Shown: positions 1 through 6,583 of the stretch, piece after piece
Layout of the letters: each line of letters starts with the position of its first letter
Position numbering within the stretch: position 1 is the first letter of the stretch
From: Pseudomonadota bacterium
GTDB taxonomy: Bacteria > Pseudomonadota > Gammaproteobacteria > Acidiferrobacterales > UBA6901
DNA length: 11,653 bases
Direction: 5' to 3'
NCBI GenBank assembly: GCA_021785795.1
Contig: JAJYEK010000107.1
Coordinates: 1 to 11,653, forward strand
Notes under the pieces: generated by a model
What the model saw: the letters and a program-made list of their open reading frames with translations, nothing else
What the model was told of the DNA's origin: nothing
The model's database searches: none
Program-made: the position numbers and the translations under genes

Positions 1-849
1 CGCGAAAAGGGCGCCGTGAACGGTTGCTGGCCGCACCAGCTCATCATGACTGCGACCCCGATACCTCGCACACTGGCCCAGTCTGTCTACGCGGATCTGG
101 ACGTATCGATCATAGATGAGCTGCCTGCCGGGCGGCACCCGGTTGAAACCGCAGTGATACCAGACAGCCGACGCCAGGACGTCGTGCAACGCGTTCGTAG
201 TGCATGCGTCGAGCGGCGCCAGGCATACTGGGTTTGTCCTCTGATCGACGAGTCGGAAGCGCTGCAGCTTCAGACCGCCACCGCGACAGAGGCGGCTCTG
301 CGGCAGGCACTGCCGGAGCTACAGGTCCGGCTCATCCATGGCCGCATGAAGCCGGCAGAAAAGGAACAGGTCATGACCGCGTTCAAGCACGGCGACGTAG
401 ACTTGCTGGTCTCCACAACCGTCATTGAGGTCGGCGTGGACGTTCCGAACGCCAGCCTCATGATCATTGAGAACGCAGAACGCCTGGGCCTCTCGCAACT
501 GCACCAGCTGCGTGGACGCGTCGGGCGCGGTGCAGTTGCCAGCAGCTGTGTGCTCATGTACCGGTCACCACTTTCGGGGGCTGCCCGGGAACGGCTCGCG
601 ATCATGCGTGCCACCAACGACGGATTCGAGATAGCGCGCAAGGATCTCGAGATGCGCGGGCCTGGCGAGGTTCTCGGTACCCGGCAAGCCGGGGAGCAGC
701 AGTTCCACATCGCGGACCTTGTGCGCGACCAGTCCGCGCTCCCGCAGATCGAAAGGGTCGCCACCATTCTGCTGACCCGGTATCCGCAACATGTCACGCC
801 CATCGTGCAGCGATGGCTCGGAGTCCGTGACAGCTATGCCGAGGTATAG
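1..849 (+). CDS. recG: ATP-dependent DNA helicase RecG, C-terminal part (5' end outside window)
   Basis: RecG is a superfamily 2 helicase that remodels stalled replication forks and Holliday junctions. The frame is open from base 1 and stops with TAG at 847-849, giving 282 codons, about 40% of the usual length near 690 residues. The N-terminal wedge domain and the Walker A and B motifs are therefore missing from view. Visible helicase motifs, in order, are TATPIPRTLA (about bases 49-78), STTVIEVGVDVPNAS (about 412-456) and the arginine-finger motif QLHQLRGRVGRG (about 496-531). The C-terminal GPGEVLGTRQAG element that follows is also typical of RecG. GTG at 16 is internal, because family similarity continues upstream of it. 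No frame damage is seen. ubiC begins 132 bases downstream on the same strand. Identification is secure; only the extent is limited by the window. Confidence 0.97.
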   Translation, partial: REKGAVNGCWPHQLIMTATPIPRTLAQSVYADLDVSIIDELPAGRHPVETAVIPDSRRQDVVQRVRSACVERRQAYWVCPLIDESEALQLQTATATEAALRQALPELQVRLIHGRMKPAEKEQVMTAFKHGDVDLLVSTTVIEVGVDVPNASLMIIENAERLGLSQLHQLRGRVGRGAVASSCVLMYRSPLSGAARERLAIMRATNDGFEIARKDLEMRGPGEVLGTRQAGEQQFHIADLVRDQSALPQIERVATILLTRYPQHVTPIVQRWLGVRDSYAEV

Positions 850-949
850 GCGGGATCTGGCCGGGATGCTGGCGGAACGGCATAATGCGCCCATGAAACT
901 CTCCGCGTGCTGCGGAAATGGACTGGAATCGGCAATGCCCCGTCCGCTA

Positions 950-966
950 TGCACAAAACTTGTGCA
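950..966. promoter_or_regulatory. 17-bp palindrome upstream of ubiC, possible operator
   Basis: TGCACAA-AAC-TTGTGCA is a perfect inverted repeat with 7-bp arms and a 3-base spacer. It ends 15 bases before the ATG of ubiC at 982, in the 132-base gap after recG. Perfect 7-bp arms at this place resemble a repressor or activator half-site pair, but it could also form a small mRNA hairpin near the ribosome binding region. I cannot assign a regulator. A CATAAT box at 881-886 resembles a -10 element but has no good -35 partner. Confidence 0.4.
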
Positions 967-981
967 AAATATTGAACGCCC

Positions 982-1542
982 ATGAATACGTGCACGGTTG
1001 AATCTCCGTGGCTCCATCGCCGCCGTATGAATGTCTGCTCGGCGCCTGTCGAGATGCGCGACTGGCTTCTTGACCCGGCCTCGCTGACGGGAAGACTGCG
1101 GGCCGTCTGTGCCGGAAGATTCACTGTCGAGGTGCTGACGCAGGGCTGGTCACTGCCACGATCGTGCGAAGCACTGGAACTCGGGGTGCCGCCGGGAAGA
1201 TATGGCCTGGTGCGCGAGGTGTACCTGCGCTGTGACCAGGCGGCCTGGGTTTATGCGCGCACCGTCATTCCTGCAGCTACGCTGCGCGGGCCGGAACGGC
1301 GGCTTGGACACCTGAAAGCACGGCCGCTGGGCGCAGCGCTGTTCAGCAACCCCACGCTAAGGCGCACGCGTGTGACGATCGAGCGCCTTGTTCCCGGGGG
1401 TGTCCTGTATGCGGCGGCGACCCATGGCACCGGGCATGCGCCGCAGGAGATTTGGGGAAGGCGCTCGTTGTTTATGATCAACGGCAAGACACTTATGGTG
1501 AGCGAATATTTCCTTCCAGGCATCCCTCCATGCAAGCAGTGA
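982..1542 (+). CDS. ubiC: Chorismate pyruvate-lyase UbiC
   Basis: UbiC removes pyruvate from chorismate to give 4-hydroxybenzoate, the first committed step of ubiquinone synthesis. It is a soluble cytoplasmic enzyme. The 186-residue product carries the family pattern: WLLDPASLTGRL (residues 28-39), LVREVYL with the conserved arginine R78 (R76 in E. coli), ARTVIP (92-97), IWGRRS (157-162) and VSEYFLP (173-179) with the conserved glutamate E175 (E155 in E. coli). E. coli UbiC has 165 residues. The extra length comes from the N-terminus and from a loop before the WGRRS motif. ATG at 982 gives the longest product. ATG at 1027 (residue 16) is an equally reasonable start, since neither has a strong Shine-Dalgarno sequence. 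The stop overlaps the start of ubiA by 13 bases, which suggests co-transcription and translational coupling. Confidence 0.93.
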   Translation: MNTCTVESPWLHRRRMNVCSAPVEMRDWLLDPASLTGRLRAVCAGRFTVEVLTQGWSLPRSCEALELGVPPGRYGLVREVYLRCDQAAWVYARTVIPAATLRGPERRLGHLKARPLGAALFSNPTLRRTRVTIERLVPGGVLYAAATHGTGHAPQEIWGRRSLFMINGKTLMVSEYFLPGIPPCKQ

Positions 1543-2402
1543 CCGCAATGCGTTTGCGTCTGCGCGATTATGCGATGCTCATGCGTTGGCACCGGCCGAT
1601 CGGCGCGCTGCTGTTGCTCTGGCCGACGCTCTGGGCGCTGTGGATCGCCGGTGCCGGGCGACCTTCTCCGATTGTGGTAATCGTGTTTGTCGCGGGCGTC
1701 TTTGTCATGCGCTCGGCTGGCTGCGTCATCAACGACTTCGCAGACCGCGATTTCGATCCGCATGTGAAGCGTACACGTGGACGACCCATCGCCTCGGGGC
1801 GGGTAACGCCGCGCGAAGCAATTGTCTTGTTCATCGTGCTCTGCGTTGCCGGCCTTGCGCTCGTCATGCTTCTGAATGCGTTGACCGTCGCGCTGGCCTT
1901 TATCGGCGCATTTCTGGCCGCGAGCTATCCTTTCACCAAGCGCTTCACGCACCTTCCGCAGCTTTACCTCGGTCTTGCCTTCGGCTGGGGGATCCCCATG
2001 GCATTTGCCGCCGAAACAGGCGCCGTGCCTGTCGCGGCCTGGGTGCTGCTGGGCGCAAACATATTCTGGTCTGTTGCATACGACACCGAATATGCCATGG
2101 TTGACCGCGACGATGACGCGAGGATCGGCGTGAAGTCCACCGCCATCCTTTTTGGACGCTGGGATCGCGCCCTAGTTGCAGCGAGTCATGTGCTGACGAT
2201 CCTCTTCCTGGCCTGGGGCGGTGCCCTCGCGGGGCGGGGATTGCTGTATTATGCGGGTCTAGCTGTGGCGGCCGCGATTGCCGCCTATCAACAGACGCTG
2301 ATCTGGACCCGCGAACGTGACCGGTGTTTCAGCGCTTTCATGAACAACAATTACTTCGGAGCAGCGGTCTACATTGGGCTGCTCCTGGATTACTACCGTT
2401 AG
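1530..2402 (+). CDS. ubiA: 4-hydroxybenzoate polyprenyltransferase UbiA
   Basis: UbiA is an integral inner-membrane prenyltransferase that joins a polyprenyl diphosphate to 4-hydroxybenzoate, the product of UbiC. From ATG 1530 the protein is 290 residues, the length of E. coli UbiA. The first Asp-rich motif NDFADRDFD lies at residues 68-76 (NDxxDxxxD, Mg-diphosphate binding). The second, DTEYAMVDRDDD, lies at 185-196. Several long hydrophobic segments fit the multi-helix membrane fold of the family. The frame is open back to 1452, but similarity begins at the RLRDYAMLMRWHRPIG stretch. ATG 1530 has an AGG at 1518-1520; ATG 1548 is the alternative. It overlaps the end of ubiC and is followed 9 bases later by the transferase gene, so the three are probably one operon. 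Confidence 0.95.
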   Translation: MQAVTAMRLRLRDYAMLMRWHRPIGALLLLWPTLWALWIAGAGRPSPIVVIVFVAGVFVMRSAGCVINDFADRDFDPHVKRTRGRPIASGRVTPREAIVLFIVLCVAGLALVMLLNALTVALAFIGAFLAASYPFTKRFTHLPQLYLGLAFGWGIPMAFAAETGAVPVAAWVLLGANIFWSVAYDTEYAMVDRDDDARIGVKSTAILFGRWDRALVAASHVLTILFLAWGGALAGRGLLYYAGLAVAAAIAAYQQTLIWTRERDRCFSAFMNNNYFGAAVYIGLLLDYYR

Positions 2403-2411
2403 GAGGACCCA
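2400..2411 (+). promoter_or_regulatory. Strong ribosome binding site overlapping the ubiA stop codon
   Basis: TAGGAGG at 2400-2406 contains both the ubiA stop codon (TAG, 2400-2402) and a near-perfect Shine-Dalgarno core (AGGAGG, 2401-2406). It sits 5 bases before the ATG at 2412. The arrangement fixes that start and suggests that a ribosome ending on ubiA can reinitiate on the next gene. Confidence 0.8.
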
Positions 2412-3041
2412 ATGAAATTATATGGATCTTTGACTTCGCCCTATGTGCGCAAGGTTCGGGTGCTGCTTAAGGAAAAGGGAATCGCCTGCGATTTGATCGT
2501 CGAAGGACCGTCGGATCCGGCGGGCCACGTGATTGCGCTCAACCCGCTGGGCAAAGTGCCGGTTTTGGTGCGCGATGACGGCGATGTGCTGTTCGATTCC
2601 CCGCTCATCGCCGAATACCTGGACAGCCTGGCGGGCGAACCCCTGATTCCACGCAGTGGCGAGGAGCGCTGGCATGCGCTGCGCTGGCATGCGCTGGCGC
2701 AAGGCATTTTGGACGCAGTCGTAGCCCGCTTGATGGAGGTCCGCCGGGCGCCTGAGAAGCAGTCTCCGGAGCTCATTACCCGTCAGGAGACCAAGATCGT
2801 CGCAGCGCTGAAATATGCGGACAGCGCCAAGAAGGGCCTGGCCTATCTCGTAGGCGACCGCTTCAGCATTGCCGATCTGGCATTGGGCGTGGCGCTCGAA
2901 TACATTGACTTCCGTTTTCCGCATGACTGGCGCGACCGGCATGCGCGCCTGGCCCACTGGCTGGCTGGTATAAGCACACGCGGTTCGTTCGCCGAGACCA
3001 TACCGCCCGGCATGGAAAGATCTCTTGATGCCCCGCACTAG
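2412..3041 (+). CDS. Glutathione S-transferase family protein
   Basis: A 209-residue cytosolic GST-fold protein. The N-terminal thioredoxin-like domain shows SPYVRKVR at residues 9-16, with Ser9 at the usual glutathione-activating position. It also has the cis-proline motif GKVPVL (47-52) and DSPLIAEYL (62-70), which binds the gamma-glutamyl group. The all-helical C-terminal domain holds the FSIADLALG helix-cap motif. It resembles the small YibF-like bacterial GSTs. The substrate is unknown. Its place between ubiA and ubiD suggests co-expression with ubiquinone genes but does not prove a role in that pathway. A perfect 15-bp tandem repeat (2666-2695) encodes two successive RWHAL units. The start is fixed by the strong ribosome binding site. 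Confidence 0.88.
   Translation: MKLYGSLTSPYVRKVRVLLKEKGIACDLIVEGPSDPAGHVIALNPLGKVPVLVRDDGDVLFDSPLIAEYLDSLAGEPLIPRSGEERWHALRWHALAQGILDAVVARLMEVRRAPEKQSPELITRQETKIVAALKYADSAKKGLAYLVGDRFSIADLALGVALEYIDFRFPHDWRDRHARLAHWLAGISTRGSFAETIPPGMERSLDAPH
2666..2695 (+). repeat. Perfect 15-bp tandem duplication inside the transferase gene
   Basis: The unit GCGCTGGCATGCGCT occurs at 2666-2680 and again directly at 2681-2695 without mismatch. It is in frame and encodes RWHAL twice in succession, at the start of the helical C-terminal domain. The period is a multiple of three, so the frame is kept. Confidence 0.85.
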
Positions 3042-3116
3042 GCCCAGACGCAACACGGGTACCGAGTCGGTTTCCTGCCGCCTTGTGACAGTTGTTTCCT
3101 GCCCGGGGCAATACGG

Positions 3117-4604
3117 GTGATCTACCGCGACCTGCGCCACTTCATCGCCCAGCTGGAACGCCGTGGCGAGCTCAAGCGCATCGACGTCGAGGTCGACCCG
3201 GTTCTTGAGATCACCGAAATCTGCGACCGGACGTTGCATGCAGCTGGCCCGGCATTGCTGTTCACGCACCCCAGGGGGCATGCAACGCCCGTGCTTGCCA
3301 ACCTTTTCGGTACCCCGGAACGCGTGGCTCTGGGAATGGGAGCCGAATCGGTCGAGGCGCTGCGCGATATAGGCCGGTTGCTTGCTTTTCTCAAGGAACC
3401 GGAGCCGCCAAAGGGGTTCCGTGATCTGTGGGAGAAGCTGCCGACGTTCAAGCAGGTGCTCAATATGCCGGCGCATGTGGTCAGGGACGCACCCTGCCAG
3501 GAATGCGTGATCGAAGGAGATGCCGTGGATCTGGCGCGGCTTCCGGTTCAGACTTGCTGGCCGGAGGACGCCGGCCCCTTGATTACCTGGGGGCTCACGG
3601 TGACGCGCGGACCGAACAAGGAGCGGCAGAACCTGGGGGTCTACAGGCAACAGGTGATTGCGCGCAACAAAGTGATAATGCGCTGGCTCGCACACCGTGG
3701 CGGCGCCCTGGATTTCAGGGATTGGTGCAGCGCGCATCCCGGCGAACGTTTTCCTGTCGCAGTCGCGCTTGGCGCCGACCCGGCAACGATCCTGGCGGCG
3801 GTGACCCCGGTGCCGGATACGCTTTCCGAGTACCAGTTCGCGGGCCTGCTGCGCGGAGCAAAAACCGATGTGGTGAAATGCCTCACAAATGATCTGCAGG
3901 TTCCCGCAACCGCGGAATTCGTACTGGAGGGGTATATCGCGCCGCAGGAAGAGGCGGAAGAGGGGCCCTTCGGGGATCATACCGGTTATTACAACGAGGT
4001 CGAGCGCTTTCCGGTGTTCACCGTCGAGCGCATCACGCATCGCACGGACCCCATCTATCACAGCACCTACACCGGCCGTCCACCGGATGAGCCCTCCATT
4101 CTCGGGTTGGCGCTCAATGAGGTTTTCGTGCCTCTGTTGCAGAAACAGTTTCCCGAGATCGTCGATTTCTATCTGCCGCCCGAAGGCTGTTCGTATCGCC
4201 TGGCGATCGTGAGCATCCGAAAGCAGTACCCCGGGCATGCCAAGCGCGTCCTGTTTGGTGTCTGGTCGTTCCTGCGCCAGTTCATGTACACCAAATTTGT
4301 CATCGTTACCGACGACGACATAAACGTGCGTGACTGGAAGGATGTCATCTGGGCCGTCACCACGCGCGTTGATCCGGCGCGCGATGCGGTCATCGTTGAG
4401 AATACACCCATAGACTACCTCGATTTCGCCAGCCCGGTTGCGGGTCTGGGATCGAAGATGGGCCTCGATGCGACGAACAAATGGCGGCCCGAGACGGCAC
4501 GCGAATGGGGTCGTGCGATTTCCATGTCTCCGTCCGTGCGACAGCGCGTGGACATGATCTGGGAGCAGCTCGGCATCGTGGTACGGGCCAAAGACCGGCC
4601 ATGA
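3117..4604 (+). CDS. ubiD: 3-polyprenyl-4-hydroxybenzoate decarboxylase UbiD
   Basis: UbiD decarboxylates the prenylated 4-hydroxybenzoate made by UbiA, using prenylated FMN supplied by UbiX (not in this window). The 495-residue product is very close to E. coli UbiD (about 497 residues) along its whole length. Landmarks are [11 protein letters not shown] (about residues 29-39), [48 protein letters not shown], and [12 protein letters not shown] (281-292), which carries conserved acidic active-site residues. Near the end are [21 protein letters not shown] and [14 protein letters not shown]. The start is GTG: the VIYRDLR beginning aligns with the E. coli MKYNDLR region and no other in-frame start is near. 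The ribosome binding site is weak. The stop overlaps an ATG (ATGA, 4601-4604). Confidence 0.97.
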   Translation: MIYRDLRHFIAQLERRGELKRIDVEVDPVLEITEICDRTLHAAGPALLFTHPRGHATPVLANLFGTPERVALGMGAESVEALRDIGRLLAFLKEPEPPKGFRDLWEKLPTFKQVLNMPAHVVRDAPCQECVIEGDAVDLARLPVQTCWPEDAGPLITWGLTVTRGPNKERQNLGVYRQQVIARNKVIMRWLAHRGGALDFRDWCSAHPGERFPVAVALGADPATILAAVTPVPDTLSEYQFAGLLRGAKTDVVKCLTNDLQVPATAEFVLEGYIAPQEEAEEGPFGDHTGYYNEVERFPVFTVERITHRTDPIYHSTYTGRPPDEPSILGLALNEVFVPLLQKQFPEIVDFYLPPEGCSYRLAIVSIRKQYPGHAKRVLFGVWSFLRQFMYTKFVIVTDDDINVRDWKDVIWAVTTRVDPARDAVIVENTPIDYLDFASPVAGLGSKMGLDATNKWRPETAREWGRAISMSPSVRQRVDMIWEQLGIVVRAKDRP

Positions 4605-4834
4605 CACTTCAGGCTGGTATCGGAACGCAGCGCTGGTTCTTCTTTGCAGGCCGAATGGGGCAGCAGCAATGCCGGGTGTCCGCGACGTCCGTTTTCCAGA
4701 ATGGAAAGCCGGTAATGACCGGGAATCCGGGCCAAACCCGCCCGCGACTACCGTTCCGGAAAGTTCGGCCGGAATTCCTGAGGGCCCTGGGGTGTGCACC
4801 GCGCACCGGCGAGCGAGGTTGCCGGGGGGCATGA
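4601..4834 (+). CDS. Doubtful small ORF between ubiD and the hydrolase gene
   Basis: A 77-codon frame starts at ATG 4601, inside an ATGA overlap with the ubiD stop. It ends at TGA 4832-4834, inside an ATGA overlap with the likely hydrolase start. That double overlap is the usual sign of translational coupling and is the main argument for the ORF. The predicted product is basic, has an FFF stretch near residue 14, and matches no family I recognise. Its codon third positions are only moderately GC-rich. The same DNA contains three short inverted repeats, so the stretch may instead be an untranslated spacer. The overlaps could be chance, since ATGA is short. I treat it as a hypothetical gene of low certainty. 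Confidence 0.25.
   Translation: MTLQAGIGTQRWFFFAGRMGQQQCRVSATSVFQNGKPVMTGNPGQTRPRLPFRKVRPEFLRALGCAPRTGERGCRGA
4693..4774 (+). repeat. Cluster of three short inverted repeats in the ubiD-hydrolase gap
   Basis: Three small hairpin-forming pairs lie in 82 bases: TTTCC/GGAAA (4693-4697 with 4703-4707), CCGGT/ACCGG (4709-4713 with 4718-4722) and TTCCGG/CCGGAA (4754-4759 with 4769-4774). Loops are 5, 4 and 9 bases. None is followed by a T run, so a rho-independent terminator is unlikely. They could be a degraded intergenic repeat or a structured mRNA region that separates expression of ubiD and the hydrolase. Confidence 0.4.
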
Positions 4835-5496
4835 GACAGTCATCTCCATGCGAATCCGGGCCGGTAACCATCCAGGGCCCTGCGGGTCCGCTGGAAGCGC
4901 TGCTGGCGTGTCCGGAGGCAGAATCAGAAAAGCCCATTCAAGCGGTCATCTGTCATCCGCATCCACTGTACGGCGGCACCCTGCAAAATAAGGTTGTTCA
5001 TACACTTGCCCGCAGCTTTGCCGAACTGGGAGTACGCACTGTGCGTTTCAACTTCCGTGGAGTTGGCCGCAGTGCCGGCAGCTTTGATGACGGTAACGGA
5101 GAGTCCGACGATCTGTTGGCTGTTGCTGACTGGGCCCGGGGCCGTAATCCTGCCGCCGAAACATGGTTTGCCGGATTTTCGTTCGGGGCTTACGTAGTAC
5201 TGCGCACGGCGGTACTGCGACCAGTATCCCGGATGGTGCTGGTGGCGCCACCGGTAAACCTGTACGACTTTAGCGCTCTGCCGTCACCCGGCCATACGGC
5301 GATCATTCTGCACGGCGATCAGGATGAGGTCGTTCCGGTGCGCCGTGTGCAGGATTGGGTAGCAGGCCTCGATGATCCGCCACAGCTCTTGGTCATGCAT
5401 GGCGCCGGCCATTTCTTTCACGGACGTCTCAACGATCTGCGTGCAAGCCTCCAAGAGGCGCTCGCATCGGGCCCGCTCCGGCAACCCACCGCCTGA
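4831..5496 (+). CDS. Alpha/beta hydrolase, COG2945-like
   Basis: A 221-residue cytoplasmic alpha/beta-hydrolase-fold protein. The early ICHPHPLYGGT motif (after the first beta strands) and FNFRGVGRSAG are typical of this predicted hydrolase group, whose natural substrate is unknown. The catalytic triad can be read directly: nucleophile Ser117 in GFSFG, an acid in HGDQDEVVP (Asp163 or Asp165) and His194 in GAGHFFHG. The frame is open back to 4669, but the upstream residues are low in family-like sequence and rich in Pro and Arg. ATG 4831 is the best start, with a G-rich stretch and GAGG at 4815-4818 upstream. It lies 226 bases after ubiD and may still be in the same transcript. Its connection to quinone synthesis is unproven. 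Confidence 0.85.
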   Translation: MRQSSPCESGPVTIQGPAGPLEALLACPEAESEKPIQAVICHPHPLYGGTLQNKVVHTLARSFAELGVRTVRFNFRGVGRSAGSFDDGNGESDDLLAVADWARGRNPAAETWFAGFSFGAYVVLRTAVLRPVSRMVLVAPPVNLYDFSALPSPGHTAIILHGDQDEVVPVRRVQDWVAGLDDPPQLLVMHGAGHFFHGRLNDLRASLQEALASGPLRQPTA

Positions 5497-5713
5497 AAAA
5501 GGTGCGCCGCCGCAGTGTCGTCATTGTTCGCTCCGCGAGATGTCAATGGCGCACACCATCTCAGCGGTGTGGAACGGATACGACCTGCCGAGTGCACCCG
5601 GCGTGCAATGCAGGCAGTAAGGAGCCGGACGTGCGCTGCAGCGATCCGGTTTCAGGACGTCGCCGGAAGAGGTTACCATTAGTGGCGGTGTACTGAGTGA
5701 TACAGGACAAACG
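5497..5713. other. Intergenic region between the hydrolase gene and aroE
   Basis: These 217 bases hold no convincing gene. Two modest inverted repeats are present: CACACC/GGTGTG (5552-5557 with 5566-5571, 8-base loop) and TGCAC/GTGCA (5593-5597 with 5603-5607). Neither has a T tract. No sigma-70 promoter with good spacing stands out. AGGA at 5704-5707 is the probable ribosome binding site of aroE, 6 bases before its ATG. Confidence 0.6.
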
Positions 5714-6583
5714 ATGTCTGACTCTGAAATGCCGGAACGCTACGCCGTGATGGGTAATCCCGTCGGACACAGCAAGTCACCGACGATTCACCGGATGTTT
5801 GCCTGCCAGTTCAAGGACAGCATTGACTACACGGCGATTCAGGTTGAGCCCGGCGGTTTTGCGCAGGCGGTGGATCGGTTCCGTGCAACCGGAGGCCGCG
5901 GGCTGAACGTGACGGTGCCGTTCAAGCTGGAAGCGTACAGGCTTGCCGAACTGCATACCGATCTGGCGGAGAAGGCGCAGGCAGCGAATACGCTCCGGTT
6001 CAACCGTGACGGAAAGATCGAGGCACATAATACCGACGGTCTCGGTCTGGTGCGCGACCTCGCCAGGCTCCTCGGCGTGGACTGGAGAGACCCGGTCGGA
6101 CGGTGTCCGCAGCGCGCATTCCAAGGAAAAAGTGTGCTGATTCTGGGAGCGGGTGGTGCCGTGCGCGGGGTGCTGGCCCCGTTGCTGGAATGCGCGCCCG
6201 ATTCGGTCGTTATCGCCAATCGCACGGTCGCCCGTGCCAAGGAACTGGAGCGCCTGTTCGGGAATCCTCCCATCAGCGCCTGCGGGTTGCATGATCTCGC
6301 TGGCCAAGGCTTTGACATCGTCATCAATGGCACCAGTGCAAGTCTGCAGGGAGAGGTGCCGCTGCTGCCTCAGGGAATTTTCAGCGCCGGCGCACTGGCC
6401 TACGACATGATGTATGGCGACCGTCCGACGCCGTTCATGGAGTGGGCGCGACAAAACGGCGCGGCATGCGTCTCCGACGGTCTGGGTATGCTGGTGGAAC
6501 AGGCCGCGGAATCCTATTATTTCTGGCGCGGCATGCGTCCCGATACCGCGGTGGTCATGAACGCCTTGCGTGACCGCAACTAG
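5714..6583 (+). CDS. aroE: Shikimate 5-dehydrogenase (NADP+)
   Basis: AroE reduces 3-dehydroshikimate to shikimate with NADPH, the fourth step toward chorismate, which UbiC uses. The 289-residue protein shows the shikimate-binding SKSPTIH (residues 20-26) and NVTVPFK with catalytic Lys71 (K65 in E. coli). It also has Asn92 in AANT, and NTDG with catalytic Asp108 (D102 in E. coli). The nucleotide-binding GAGGAVRG is at 145-152, followed by an NRT motif for the NADP phosphate and a C-terminal SDGLGMLVEQAAESY. E. coli AroE has 272 residues. About 13 extra residues lie between the catalytic Asp and the glycine-rich loop (roughly 123-136). ATG 5714 follows an AGGA. The TAG stop lies within CTAG (6580-6583), shared with the opposite strand. 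Confidence 0.96.
   Translation: MSDSEMPERYAVMGNPVGHSKSPTIHRMFACQFKDSIDYTAIQVEPGGFAQAVDRFRATGGRGLNVTVPFKLEAYRLAELHTDLAEKAQAANTLRFNRDGKIEAHNTDGLGLVRDLARLLGVDWRDPVGRCPQRAFQGKSVLILGAGGAVRGVLAPLLECAPDSVVIANRTVARAKELERLFGNPPISACGLHDLAGQGFDIVINGTSASLQGEVPLLPQGIFSAGALAYDMMYGDRPTPFMEWARQNGAACVSDGLGMLVEQAAESYYFWRGMRPDTAVVMNALRDRN

Noticed and set aside
270..803. A 177-codon minus-strand frame opposite recG
   Set aside because: It is an antisense shadow of the RecG helicase motifs, with Ser- and Arg-rich composition and no family resemblance.
1452..1529. Longer N-terminus for UbiA from ATG 1452
   Set aside because: The added 26 residues lie within ubiC coding sequence and do not look like the family. 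Starting at 1530 gives the normal 290-residue length.
4669..4830. Longer N-terminus for the alpha/beta hydrolase from 4669
   Set aside because: The upstream residues are Pro/Arg-rich and lack family similarity. ATG 4831 starts just before the first expected beta strand.
2418..4937. An 839-codon open frame on the minus strand opposite the transferase and ubiD genes
   Set aside because: Its length is striking, but it lies fully antisense to two clearly real genes, has no recognisable motif, and long antisense frames are common in GC-rich DNA.
5593..5607. TGCAC/GTGCA repeat upstream of aroE as a second copy of the ubiC palindrome
   Set aside because: The arms share only TGCAC with the ubiC site and the spacer differs in length and sequence, so it is not evidence of a shared regulator.
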